Made by a program: the position numbers and the translations under genes
In this document: in pieces, positions 25,076 to 34,779 of the stretch
How positions within the stretch are numbered: position 1 is the first letter of the stretch
How the letters are laid out: each line of letters begins with the position of its first letter
Assembly: GCA_033763835.1 (NCBI GenBank)
Contig: JANRJS010000023.1
Location: 1 to 64,000 of the forward strand
DNA length: 64,000 nucleotides
DNA from: JAPKYZ01 sp033763835
GTDB lineage: Bacteria; Acidobacteriota; Terriglobia; Bryobacterales; Bryobacteraceae
Reading direction: 5' to 3'
Notes under the pieces: generated by a model
The model's input: the letters and a program-made list of their open reading frames with translations, nothing else
Told to the model about the DNA's origin: nothing
The model's database searches: none

Positions 25076-26626
25076 TCAAACGATGATGTCGTGCATCACG
25101 TGGCCGTCGACGTCAGTAAGCCGGAAGTCGCGCCCACTGAACCGGTAGGTAAGCTTCGTGTGGTCGATGCCGAGCAAATGAAGGATGGTGGCGTGAACGT
25201 CGTGGACATGCGTCGGCTTGTCCACGGCTTTGAACCCGAAATCGTCGGTAGCGCCGCGAATCGTGCCGCCTTTCACCGCGCCGCCCGCCAGCCACATCGT
25301 GAAGCCGTGCGGATTGTGATCGCGGCCCTTCTTCACCGCGCCGCCTCCGCCACCCACCTCGCGCACTGGCGTGCGTCCGAATTCCGATCCGCAAACCACC
25401 AGTGTGTCCTTCCAAAGCCCGCGCTGTTTTAGATCTTTGATCACGGCGGCGAACGGTTGATCGGACGCCTTAGCGTTAACCTTGTGCGCCATGATGTCGC
25501 CGTGCGCGTCCCAAGGGTCGCCCGACGAGTAGTACACCTGCACCATCCGCACGCCCTTTTCGACGAGGCGCACCGCTTGCAGACAGCCGCGCGCCGTCGT
25601 GCCTTCGCCGTATAGGTCGAGCACGGCTTGCGATTCCTTGCGCACGTCGAACACTTCCGGAGCCTCGGTCTGCATCCGGTACGCCACTTCCATCGATTGC
25701 AAGACCGCTTCCACGCGAGCGTCCTCGCCCACGCGCGCCTTCTGCATCGCTTCGAGCTTCTGGAGTAAGTCGAGCTCGCGCCGCTGCTCGATCAACTCGA
25801 ACTTCGGGTTGTTGACGTAACTGACGAGCTTCTTCGGGTCGAAAGCTTTTTCCACCTTCACCGGCTTCGGCTTGGGTTTCCCGTCCTTGTCCTTCTCTTC
25901 CTTCGCTTCCTCTTTGGGCTCCTCCATTTCCATGCCCATTCCCTCTTGGCCGGGCGGGGTTTGGATACGGCTCGAAATGAATGTGCCTTGATTGATGGCG
26001 GGGAGAAACCCGTTACTCCATAGCGGCGAACCGACCGTCGTCGGCATCGTCGGACAGAGCACCACGAAGCCCGGTAGATTTTTGTTCTCCGTGCCGAGAC
26101 CGTAGGTTAGCCAAGCGCCGACCGACGGGCGCCCCGCCTGATTCGCGCCCGTGTTCATCATTAGGCACGCGGGTTCGTGATTCGGAATCTCGGTGTAGAC
26201 AGAACGCAGCCAGCAGATATCGTCGGCCACTTCCCCGAGCTTCGGCCAAAGCTCGCTCAGATCCATCCCGCACTGGCCGTACTTCTTGAACGTGAAGGGC
26301 GACTTCATCAGTTCGCCCGTCCGCCGCTCCGTCTTGATCGATCCGCCGGGCATCGGCTGGCCGTCGTACTTGTCGAGCGCCGGCTTCGGATCGAAACTGT
26401 CGATGGCCGAGCAGCCGCCATTCATAAACAGGAAAATCACGCGCTTCACACGCTGCGGATGATCGAGCTTGTGAGCGCCGGTGACTCCTCCGTCCGGGGT
26501 GAGCACTCCACCCGCGCGGGCCACGGATTCGCCCAGCATTTGCGCGAACGCCATCATGCCGAACCCATTGCCCATGCGGCGCAGAGCTTCCCGGCGAGTA
26601 GTTGGATTAGGCGACTTATGCGACAT
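25076..26626 (-). CDS. DUF1501 protein (sulfatase-like, Tat-exported)
   Basis: A 516-residue DUF1501 protein of the alkaline-phosphatase-like fold. The twin-arginine signal (TRREALRRMGNGFGMMAFA) predicts folded export. Conserved blocks are KRVIFLFMNGGCSAIDSFDP near the start and CGSEFGRTPVREVGGGG late in the chain, with GRDHNPHGFTMWLAGG supplying probable metal ligands. An unusual charged insert lies at about residues 230-260 (EEPKEEAKEEKDKDGKPKPK). The DUF1549/DUF1553 gene is 15 bp upstream on the same strand. The pair is widespread in Planctomycetes and Acidobacteriota; the biochemical role is not established. Confidence 0.92.
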   Translation of the reverse strand: MSHKSPNPTTRREALRRMGNGFGMMAFAQMLGESVARAGGVLTPDGGVTGAHKLDHPQRVKRVIFLFMNGGCSAIDSFDPKPALDKYDGQPMPGGSIKTERRTGELMKSPFTFKKYGQCGMDLSELWPKLGEVADDICWLRSVYTEIPNHEPACLMMNTGANQAGRPSVGAWLTYGLGTENKNLPGFVVLCPTMPTTVGSPLWSNGFLPAINQGTFISSRIQTPPGQEGMGMEMEEPKEEAKEEKDKDGKPKPKPVKVEKAFDPKKLVSYVNNPKFELIEQRRELDLLQKLEAMQKARVGEDARVEAVLQSMEVAYRMQTEAPEVFDVRKESQAVLDLYGEGTTARGCLQAVRLVEKGVRMVQVYYSSGDPWDAHGDIMAHKVNAKASDQPFAAVIKDLKQRGLWKDTLVVCGSEFGRTPVREVGGGGGAVKKGRDHNPHGFTMWLAGGAVKGGTIRGATDDFGFKAVDKPTHVHDVHATILHLLGIDHTKLTYRFSGRDFRLTDVDGHVMHDIIV

Positions 26627-26641
26627 GTTTCGACTTTCGAT

Positions 26642-29600
26642 CTAGTTGACGAACAGAAACTCGCTCGAACTGAGCAAGATTTTCGCGTAACGGCCCCAGG
26701 CCGTCGCTTCGTACTTCAACTCGGGTACCGCGGGACCGCCGGGCCGCCGCCCACCTGGGCCGCCAAACCCGGGGAGTCCGGCCATCATGCCCATCCCCAT
26801 CGCTCCGGCATCGCCCATCGCGGCGGCGTTTGCGCCAACCGCTTCGTCGGGCATCGGCGGCATGGCGGAATCCGCTTCCGGTTTCGCGGCGGCTCCTGGG
26901 GCTCCAGCTGGAACTCCGCCCGGCGCGCCTTTCGGCGCAGCGCTCAACTCGGTGGGGGGGACGCCACTTGGCGGACCGTTGGGAGGACCGCCGGGACCGC
27001 CCGGCCTACGACGCATCCCCGGACCGGTCTTGTCTTTCTCCTCGGCTTCCTTTTTCTTTCGCTCCTCGTACTCGCGTAGCGGTTCCTCTTTCAGATACTG
27101 CACGCCGAGAGCGATCTCCTGCTCCGTAGCGTCGCGGCCGTAGACCAGCTTGTACGCCTTGCGAATCCGCTCGCGATTGTTCGCCTCGCCCGCCACTCGT
27201 TTCGCGAGTTCCTCGGCTTGGAGTTGCATGAAGTCGCTATTCATTAGGAATAGGCGCTGCGCCGGAACCGTCGTCACGAAGCGCTTTTCCGCGCTCATGT
27301 GCGGGCTCGGAAAATCGAACAGCATCAAGTACTCGTCGGGCTTGTAGCGGCTGACTTTTCCATACACTGTGCGGCGCTTCAACCCCGGCGTCAGGTCCTG
27401 CGACGGTCCGCCTAGCGCGTTGTCCAAATTGCCCGAAACCAGCAATACCGAATCGCGCAGTTGTTCCGCGTCCAGCCGCTTGCGGTCCGCCCGCCAGTAG
27501 AGCCGGTTACCCGAGTCCTTCGCGAACGCCACCGGATCGTTGTCGGTCGAAAGCTGATACACGGAGCTGAGCATGATTTCGCGGTGCAGCTTCTTGAACG
27601 ACATTCCGTTCTTCCGGAAATTCGACGCCAGATAGTCGAGCAGTTCGGGATTGGTGGGCCGCTCGCCCGTCATGCCGAAGTTGCTGGGCGTATCGACGAT
27701 CCCCGTGCCGAAGTGGTTCTTCCATACTCGATTGACGATCACGCGCATCGTCACCGGCTGCTTCAGGACCGTCTCGGCAAGTTCCAATCGCCCGCTGCCC
27801 TTTGTGAACTTCTCCGGTTCGCCGGGCGAGAGCACGGTCAGAAAATGGCGCGGAATTTCGGGACCCACGGGATTCATTGGGTCGCCCCGAAACGCCAGTT
27901 GGATATCCGCCGGTTTTTCCGCGTCCTTGACGCCGTGGATGAACGGATACCGCGCTTCGAGTTGCTTCTTCAGAGCGTCGATCCCCGCTTGGATCGACTT
28001 GATCTTCGCCTGCGCTTCGTGGCCCGAACGGGATTCAAGCCCCCAGCCGCGGAACAGCAGCACGCCGGGATTCCCCATGCGGAAGCCCATCGCCATCATC
28101 GCGTTCGGATCGTCGGCGTCGCGCAACTCGCGCTGGAAAATCTCGGTCCAGAAGTTGCTTTGCTCTTCCGGCAGATTCTTCAACTGCAGCCACGATCCCG
28201 GATTGAAATCCTTGAACGACGTAAAGTTGCTCGGCTTGTCGGTGCGTTTTTTGGGTTTCGTCCCTTCGAGATCTTTCGCGAAGATGACCTTGTTTTCCTG
28301 ATCGATCTCGTTCTTCTCGAGCATCGCCGCCACGACGTCTTCCTGGAACTTGTCGGCGAGCTTCTTCGCTTCGGGCATCGTCGACATCGGCTTTTTCATC
28401 ATGGCTTGCCACGCGTCTTTGTACTTGTACTTCGTGGTCGGCTTGGCCATGTACTTTACCCAGCGATCCATCAATTCGTAGTCGAGCTTTCGCGCCTCGA
28501 CCACCTGATCCATGGGCTTCTTCTGCGGACCCGACACTTCCCACACACCTTGCAAATAGTTCGAGGTTTGGAACGCCAGCGCGCGCGATAGGTCGTTCGA
28601 CAGGCTCTGATTGACTTCCGACAGGATTTTCTGCTCGCGCTCCATGTCCTCTTCGAGCTTCAGATACTCCTCGACGACCTTCTTCGGGGCGTTCGGATAC
28701 TCCTCGTAAATCGTGTTGTAAAAGACCCCGGCCAGCGAATAGTAATCGGTCTGCGGAATCGGATCGTATTTATGATCGTGGCAGCGCGCGCACGCGACGG
28801 TCAGCCCCATCAAGCCGCGGGTGACGACGTCCACGCGGTCGTGCCGCTCGTCCGCGCGCGTGATCTCGAACCCGCCGTTGTCGTAATACCAAGGGCCGAG
28901 ACCTAGAAATCCGGTCGCGGGCAGCGTCTTGAAGCGCTTCTTCTCGTCCATCAGATCGCCCGCCAACTGCGCCTTCACGAACTCGTCGTACGGGAGGTCG
29001 TCGTTCACCGCGTTGATTACCCAATCGCGATAGGCGAAGGCGTTCGGATACGGCCGGTAACCGCGCGGAAACGGATTCAAGCTGCGATAGTCGTCCTCGC
29101 CGTATCGGGCTACGTCGAGCCAGTGCCTTCCCCACCGCTCGCCGTAATGCGGAGAGGCGAGCAGCCAGTCCACCACTTTGGCGAACGCTTCGGGGGACTG
29201 GTCTTTTTCGAACGCCTCGATCTCCTCGAACGTCGGCGGCAGGCCCGTCAAATCGAGCGACGCGCGCCGGATCAGATCGCGCTTTGAGGCGAACTTTACC
29301 GGCTTAATCCCTTCCTTTTCGAGCTTCGCGAGCACGAACCGGTCGATCGCCGTGCGCGCCCACTTCGCGTCCTTCACCGTAGGCGGCGCGGGTTCGGCGA
29401 GCGGCTGGAACGACCAGAACTTCCGCATCTCGGGGAGAATGACGAACTTGCCGTCCGCGCCCTTGGCCGTGGCGACGGCGGCCGTTTTGGGCCACACGGC
29501 GCCCGCTTTCACCCACGCGGTCAGGTCGGCGATTTGATCGTCCTTAAGCTTGCCGCCCATCGGCATATTCATGGACTTTTCGCCCTGATGCTTGACGGCC

Positions 29601-29851
29601 TGGATTAGCGTGCTTTTTTCGGGATCGCCCGGCGCGATCGACGGTCCGCGTTTGCCGCCCTTCATCATCGCGTCGGCGCTATCGAGCCTTAGGCCGCCCA
29701 TCGCGGTATTGGTGTGACAGCCAAAGCAATTATTGGCGAGAATCGGACGAATCTTAGTCTCGAAGAATTCGGGGGACGCGGCGGGATCGGACTGCGCGTT
29801 CAGCGCTACTCCCGCCAGAATTGGAGCGAAAATTCGCAATGTGCCGGACAT
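26642..29851 (-). CDS. PSCyt1/DUF1549/DUF1553 cytochrome-type protein
   Basis: A 1069-residue exported protein pairing with the DUF1501 gene. The N-terminal cytochrome-c-like domain carries a heme-binding CFGCH motif at about 42-46 (ILANNCFGCHTNTAMGG), with a later Met-rich segment (SMNMPMGGKLKDDQIADL). DUF1549 follows (ERWGRHWLDVARYGEDDYR; VACARCHDHKYDPIPQTDYY, containing a second CxxCH). DUF1553 is C-terminal (FGTGIVDTPSNFGMTGERPT; ADRKRLDAEQLRDSVLLVSG). A Gly/Pro/Met-rich low-complexity insert of about 110 residues separates the last conserved helix from the terminal AKILLSSSEFLFVN. Such proteins are thought to act in periplasmic redox or glycan breakdown, but this is inference. Confidence 0.9.
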   Translation of the reverse strand: MSGTLRIFAPILAGVALNAQSDPAASPEFFETKIRPILANNCFGCHTNTAMGGLRLDSADAMMKGGKRGPSIAPGDPEKSTLIQAVKHQGEKSMNMPMGGKLKDDQIADLTAWVKAGAVWPKTAAVATAKGADGKFVILPEMRKFWSFQPLAEPAPPTVKDAKWARTAIDRFVLAKLEKEGIKPVKFASKRDLIRRASLDLTGLPPTFEEIEAFEKDQSPEAFAKVVDWLLASPHYGERWGRHWLDVARYGEDDYRSLNPFPRGYRPYPNAFAYRDWVINAVNDDLPYDEFVKAQLAGDLMDEKKRFKTLPATGFLGLGPWYYDNGGFEITRADERHDRVDVVTRGLMGLTVACARCHDHKYDPIPQTDYYSLAGVFYNTIYEEYPNAPKKVVEEYLKLEEDMEREQKILSEVNQSLSNDLSRALAFQTSNYLQGVWEVSGPQKKPMDQVVEARKLDYELMDRWVKYMAKPTTKYKYKDAWQAMMKKPMSTMPEAKKLADKFQEDVVAAMLEKNEIDQENKVIFAKDLEGTKPKKRTDKPSNFTSFKDFNPGSWLQLKNLPEEQSNFWTEIFQRELRDADDPNAMMAMGFRMGNPGVLLFRGWGLESRSGHEAQAKIKSIQAGIDALKKQLEARYPFIHGVKDAEKPADIQLAFRGDPMNPVGPEIPRHFLTVLSPGEPEKFTKGSGRLELAETVLKQPVTMRVIVNRVWKNHFGTGIVDTPSNFGMTGERPTNPELLDYLASNFRKNGMSFKKLHREIMLSSVYQLSTDNDPVAFAKDSGNRLYWRADRKRLDAEQLRDSVLLVSGNLDNALGGPSQDLTPGLKRRTVYGKVSRYKPDEYLMLFDFPSPHMSAEKRFVTTVPAQRLFLMNSDFMQLQAEELAKRVAGEANNRERIRKAYKLVYGRDATEQEIALGVQYLKEEPLREYEERKKKEAEEKDKTGPGMRRRPGGPGGPPNGPPSGVPPTELSAAPKGAPGGVPAGAPGAAAKPEADSAMPPMPDEAVGANAAAMGDAGAMGMGMMAGLPGFGGPGGRRPGGPAVPELKYEATAWGRYAKILLSSSEFLFVN

Positions 29852-29926
29852 CGAATTCCTCGTCTTATATCTGTCAGGCGGCGGGGCCCAAGTCGCTACA
29901 CGGACTCTTCAAAGTTTACTACTTTC

Positions 29927-30922
29927 CTATTCGGCCAAGGTAGCTACGATGCGCTTCGGATCGAGCTTCCACACCGTTCCTTTAGCTTGATTCGCCAGCC
30001 AAACCGCGCCGCCGCCCGCCTGAATCGCACCGCCGCCGTCGCCATAAAACTGCTGCACCACTTTGTCGGTGGAGGGGGCGATTCGCGAAATCGGAAACCC
30101 GGGTGCGGTTACCCAAATCGAGCCTTCTCCGAAGGCGATGTTGCCTTCCGCTCCGGGAATGCCCAAGTCGATCGTGACCGTGACCTTATCCGTCTTGGGA
30201 TCGATCCGCGCCACCTTCCCTTCGGCTTTGCAGAGCACCCAAACGGAGCCTTCGCCGAACGCCGCCGACACCGGTTGCGACGACGTTTCGATCCGCTTCG
30301 CGACCAGGTTGGTCTTGGGGTCGATCCGCAAAATCTTGCTTTCCTTGGGGCACGTTACCCACAGCGACTGTTCGGCGAACAGGATGCTGGAGCACGCCTC
30401 GGGCAGCCGTACTTCGGCGACGATCGTGTTTGTATCCGGATCGATCCGTGCGAGCGTCGTTTTCGCGTCGGCTAATAACCACACGCTATCGGCCGTCGTG
30501 GCGACGGCGGGCAGCGCCACCGGAGCGCCCGCGTCCAACTTCGCCGTCACTTTCCCCGATTTCGTCTCGATCCTCGACAGCGTGCCCGCGCCGCAACTCG
30601 GAGACCAAACGCTTTGGAACGCGATCGCGAGTCCGCCGCACGGTTTGTCGAAGCCTTTCCAAGCCTCGTCTTCCTTGTTCGTACGCGCGTTGATGCGTGC
30701 GATCAGGCCCTGCGGCTCGTTCGGGATCAGTACCCGTTCGCCGAATGCGAACCAGCCCGGTTTGCCCGGCGCGGCGAACTCCGCTTCGGCTTTCAGATTC
30801 GCGAACGGAATCTGCACGCCGGGCGTTTTCACGCCGTTTTTCGGGAGTATCGGCCCCGTGGGTTTCTTCTGCGAGTAGGCGGCGCCAACCAGAAGCGCCG
30901 CCGCCAGGAATCTAAATCGCAT
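29927..30922 (-). CDS. Secreted Vgb/YVTN-like beta-propeller A
   Basis: A 331-residue exported beta-propeller. After the signal peptide (FLAAALLVGAAYSQ) there are repeated blades with the pattern 'GSVWV...ARIDPKTNxV', for example ARIDPDTNTIVAEV, LRIDPKTNLVAKRI and ARIDPKTDKVTVTI. A Cys pair (KPCGGLAIAFQSVWSPSCG) is shared with the paralogue at 34780-35808. The repeats resemble virginiamycin-B-lyase-like and YVTN propellers. In this setting it is more likely a binding protein than a lyase. It lies two bases downstream of an Oar-like receptor on the same strand. Confidence 0.82.
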   Translation of the reverse strand: MRFRFLAAALLVGAAYSQKKPTGPILPKNGVKTPGVQIPFANLKAEAEFAAPGKPGWFAFGERVLIPNEPQGLIARINARTNKEDEAWKGFDKPCGGLAIAFQSVWSPSCGAGTLSRIETKSGKVTAKLDAGAPVALPAVATTADSVWLLADAKTTLARIDPDTNTIVAEVRLPEACSSILFAEQSLWVTCPKESKILRIDPKTNLVAKRIETSSQPVSAAFGEGSVWVLCKAEGKVARIDPKTDKVTVTIDLGIPGAEGNIAFGEGSIWVTAPGFPISRIAPSTDKVVQQFYGDGGGAIQAGGGAVWLANQAKGTVWKLDPKRIVATLAE

Positions 30923-30924
30923 CT

Positions 30925-33900
30925 CTAGAATTCATACCGCAGCACGAACTGCATCACTCGAGCGTCCGCCGCGCCGGTGATCTGTCCGAACGTCGTCGGA
31001 TTCGCGAGCGTCAGAGACGAAGGATTATTCCAGTTCACCGTGTTGAACGCGTTGAACGCCTCCGCGCGGAACTGAACGCTGTGCCCTTCGAACGGCAGCG
31101 TGAACCGCTTGCCGAGCGCCAGATCGAAGTTCAGCGACCGCGGCCCGCGAATCAGATTGCGCGCGCCTACTGTACCCGGATACTGGCCGAAGAAGGCCTT
31201 CGACGAGTCCACCGTCTTCGCGAAGATGCCCGGCTGCCCGATGTCGCTGAAGCCAACGCTGGTTTCGGGTAACGTCGCACCCGGCCGGAGAATCGCGATC
31301 GACGAACTCAGGTAGTTGGTTGGATAAATTCCACCCGTGGTGATGGTCAGAGGCAGTCCGGAACGGAAGCGCGTCAGCATCGAAATCTGCCAGCCGCCGA
31401 TGAATTGATTCGCCCAGCCGGGGATGTTATTCAGCAGCGCTTTTCCCTTGCCAAAGGGCAGTTCCGTCACCGTGTTCGCCGTGATGTTGTGGCGAATGTC
31501 GAAATCGGAGAGCGATCGAGATGCGTTCGGGTTAAACGTGTCCTGGATGGTCGATGCCGTCGATCCCGTGCCGCCGGTTTCCGTACCCGAGGCGATGTCC
31601 ATCGACTTCGAGAACGTGTAGTTGAAATCGAAGCCCCAACCGTTGGTCACCGGACGCCGCAGCACCAGTTCGCCGCCGTGGAACGCCGGATTGCTCGCGT
31701 TCACCCACGTCAGCATCCCCGCGTTCTGCTTGGCGAAAAACGTGTTGCAGCCGAACACACTCAGGCATTGGCCGTTCGATTGGCGCACACGGTCGAAATC
31801 GTGCAGTGCGTCGAGATCGCTACCCGCGTAAGTGCCGTAGATCGTGTAGAAGTAGTTCGCCGTCGCGCTCGCGCCCGCCGTGCGAGTGCCTACCGCGCTG
31901 CCCGCCGCCGCCGGGAACATGTTTTCGAAATAGGCGATTTTCGGAAGGATGTTCGGATTGGCGCGCACCTGCGCGGGAGTGATTCCGCTCTCGTATAGAT
32001 CGCGCAACTGCCCGGAGGCTTGCGTCCAGGTCAATCCCGACTTCGGATCCTTCAACTGGGTGAGCGGCTGAAAGTAATCCTGCCGCAGTAACCCTTTGCG
32101 CGAGAGCCGGCCGATGTAGCCTAGCTCGATCGTCATCTTGCCTGGCAAGGGCCGCGCGTAGTTGAAATTCAAGATCATCGAGTAAGGCGCGACTAAGTTC
32201 GGATTCACCGCCGAGTAGCTGCCGAACCCGCCCGCCACAGTCGGCGGCGTGAATGGAAATCCGCCTTGCGGAGCCGCCGGTAGCGCAGGCAGCGAACTGC
32301 CCGAGTACCGGAACGAATCCGTAAAGTCGGTGTTCGACGGTTGCGTGACAGAAGTCGCCAAACCGGGCGAACCGGACGCCGCGAAACTGGTGGCCATCGA
32401 ACTGCCGTAACGGTCGTACATCATCGCCGCTCCGGCGCGCAGAACGCTGCCCTTGCCGAACATCCGGCCCCAAAAGTTGTCGCTCTCGGGAGCCCACGCA
32501 AGCGACAGCCGAGGCGCGAAATTATTGTTGTCGCGCCGGTAGAATCCAACCCCGTCGCGCGTCGGTCCCGACAGGGCGAATGTCAGCGCGGAGTTCGGCA
32601 TCGCATTGCCGGGGATTCCCGCCTGCGACGCCGCGATCCGTTCGGCGAAGTAAACGTCTACCCCCGTCGTGGGCGCAACCTGCACGCCGTTCTTTTCGTA
32701 AGGCACTTGATACAGGCCGTAACGCAATCCCGCGGTCACCGTCAGATCCTTGCGAACCTTCCAGACGTCCTGCACATAGAACTCGTATTCTTCGTTACCG
32801 AAGCTGCGAACCACGGGCTGCCCGAACGGCGTCGCCGTACCATCGGTCCGGTACTGATACGTTCCCGAGTAGTTGTTGATGATCCCGAACATCGTGCCGA
32901 AGGCATTGGTCGTCAAAGCGCCTTCGCTGAGGGTCAAGTTGCTAATTCCCGTGCGTGCGCGTAAATAATCGACGACATTGCCGTTAATGTCGGCGCCGAG
33001 GCCCTTGAGCGTATTGCGACTATAGCTGTAACTCGGGTAGTTGTTATCCTGCGTGCGGTCGTTCACAACCAGCCGGAAATTGACGCCGAATTGGACAGTG
33101 TGCTTGCCTTTAGTCCAGGTCGTATCGTTCACGAAGTTATGTGTGGGCTGAATGCGGATGATCGCGCGGGGGAAGGCTTGGAAATTCGACGGAGTAAACG
33201 TCACCGACGGTCCTTGCACACCCGACTGCTGGACACCCAATCGAGTGAGTCCGTAGCTAAACACGTTTACTAAGCTGGGGCTGAGCACCGCCTGATACCG
33301 CGCCGAAATTCCGCGGTGATTTTCGAGAAACTTCGAAGCCGCCTCTTGCCCGGGAAACTGAGCTAAGTTGTCCGTGTCGTCGCGGATGTTGTCCGTCAGC
33401 GTCCCGCGCAAACTCAACGTGTGCGTCGCCGCTTCGTTCAGATTGAAATCCATTTTGCCGACATAAGCCCGGTCGTCGCGCTTATACGGCGCGTTAAATC
33501 GGTACGTCGCGAAATTCAATCCCCGGTCGCCGCCCGTGAGTAAGTCGTTCGGCAGCGGGTACTTCTTCATCAAGTCGAGCATGAAGGCATTTCCGCCGCG
33601 CTTTAGCGGATCCACTTGTTGGATTTCCGCCGCCGATAGCGTTTGGATGCCCGCGCTGGTCCGCAATTGGATGATCCCGTTGCGATAGCTCTCCGTCGGA
33701 ACGGTGCGCGTTTGCGCCGCCGCCGAACGGTCCTTACGATCCTCCCAGTTCAGGAAAAAGAACGCCCGGTTCTTCTTGATCGGACCGCCGATCGACGCGC
33801 CGAACTGATTACGGATTAGATTCTCGCGAGCTAGCCCCGCACGATTCGAAAACCAGTTGTTCGCCGCCGTTTTCACGTTGCGGTGAAACTCGTAGAGCGA

Positions 33901-34632
33901 GCCGTGGAAGCTATTCGATCCGCTTTTCGTCACGATCGCCACCTGTCCGCCGGCCGAACGCCCCTGATCCGCGCCCTGCCCCGCGATCGTCGTGCGAAAC
34001 TCCTGCACGGAATCGAGCGGGATCGGCAGCACGGCGTTAAATCCGTTCGCGCCCTGCGAGTCGTTCACGTCCACGCCGTCGAGCGTGACGTTGTTCTGGT
34101 CCGCTTTCGCGCCTAAAACTTGACCCGTAGAAGTGACGCCCGGTTGCAGGGCGAGTAGCTCGACGATATTCCGAGTCTGCAAAGGCAACTGCCGAACCTG
34201 CAACTCCGTAAACGGATTTCCGACCGTCGCGTTCTGCGTATTGATCGAAATCGCCTCTTCGGTGACGTTCACGGTCTCGGTCACTTGGCCGACTTCGAGT
34301 TGAATATTCAGCGTCGCGGGCGTGTTGACTTGCAACCGGACTTGCGAAGAGTAAGTCCGAAATCCCGGCTTTTGGACCTCGATTTTGTAGCTACCCGGCG
34401 CGACTTGCGCAAACAGGTAAGTCCCTTCCGCGTTCGCGAGCGTGCGCCGCGCGGCGGACGTTTCCGTGTTCGTCAAACTGACGATGGCTTCGCCGATCGC
34501 GGCGGCCTGCCCATCGGTGACGGTTCCGGAGAGAGACGTGTTCTGTGCGGCCAGCGGAAGCAGCGCGGCCAAAGACAATACGGCAAAACGATACACTGGC
34601 GAAATCCCCCTGAAGAAGCTGCGCGCAGCCAC
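30925..34632 (-). CDS. Oar-like TonB-dependent receptor 2
   Basis: At 1235 residues the longest of the four receptors. It has a signal peptide (YRFAVLSLAALLPLAAQ), an N-terminal regulatory-like beta-sandwich (SGTVTDGQAAAIGEAIVSLT; GTYLFAQVAPGSYKIEVQKP), plug motifs (LPLQTRNIVELLALQPGVTS and LDGVDVNDSQGANGF), then the barrel, ending in MQFVLRYEF. Outer-membrane location and TonB-driven uptake are inferred from the family. The beta-propeller A gene follows after two bases, and the paralogous propeller B is divergent 147 bp upstream, so receptor and propellers may form one uptake or recognition module. Confidence 0.9.
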   Translation of the reverse strand: MAARSFFRGISPVYRFAVLSLAALLPLAAQNTSLSGTVTDGQAAAIGEAIVSLTNTETSAARRTLANAEGTYLFAQVAPGSYKIEVQKPGFRTYSSQVRLQVNTPATLNIQLEVGQVTETVNVTEEAISINTQNATVGNPFTELQVRQLPLQTRNIVELLALQPGVTSTGQVLGAKADQNNVTLDGVDVNDSQGANGFNAVLPIPLDSVQEFRTTIAGQGADQGRSAGGQVAIVTKSGSNSFHGSLYEFHRNVKTAANNWFSNRAGLARENLIRNQFGASIGGPIKKNRAFFFLNWEDRKDRSAAAQTRTVPTESYRNGIIQLRTSAGIQTLSAAEIQQVDPLKRGGNAFMLDLMKKYPLPNDLLTGGDRGLNFATYRFNAPYKRDDRAYVGKMDFNLNEAATHTLSLRGTLTDNIRDDTDNLAQFPGQEAASKFLENHRGISARYQAVLSPSLVNVFSYGLTRLGVQQSGVQGPSVTFTPSNFQAFPRAIIRIQPTHNFVNDTTWTKGKHTVQFGVNFRLVVNDRTQDNNYPSYSYSRNTLKGLGADINGNVVDYLRARTGISNLTLSEGALTTNAFGTMFGIINNYSGTYQYRTDGTATPFGQPVVRSFGNEEYEFYVQDVWKVRKDLTVTAGLRYGLYQVPYEKNGVQVAPTTGVDVYFAERIAASQAGIPGNAMPNSALTFALSGPTRDGVGFYRRDNNNFAPRLSLAWAPESDNFWGRMFGKGSVLRAGAAMMYDRYGSSMATSFAASGSPGLATSVTQPSNTDFTDSFRYSGSSLPALPAAPQGGFPFTPPTVAGGFGSYSAVNPNLVAPYSMILNFNYARPLPGKMTIELGYIGRLSRKGLLRQDYFQPLTQLKDPKSGLTWTQASGQLRDLYESGITPAQVRANPNILPKIAYFENMFPAAAGSAVGTRTAGASATANYFYTIYGTYAGSDLDALHDFDRVRQSNGQCLSVFGCNTFFAKQNAGMLTWVNASNPAFHGGELVLRRPVTNGWGFDFNYTFSKSMDIASGTETGGTGSTASTIQDTFNPNASRSLSDFDIRHNITANTVTELPFGKGKALLNNIPGWANQFIGGWQISMLTRFRSGLPLTITTGGIYPTNYLSSSIAILRPGATLPETSVGFSDIGQPGIFAKTVDSSKAFFGQYPGTVGARNLIRGPRSLNFDLALGKRFTLPFEGHSVQFRAEAFNAFNTVNWNNPSSLTLANPTTFGQITGAADARVMQFVLRYEF

Positions 34633-34779
34633 GTGTGCGCGAGGGTCTCGAACGGTGAGGGGGTACGCGGCGGGGCGTAAGCCGACGATAAAGGAATTCG
34701 ATTAACGAAGTCAAATAGAAACCCGCTATACTCTCGATAACCCCGTCGTCACTTGCCCCGTCGCGCGCGAGCCAAATCC

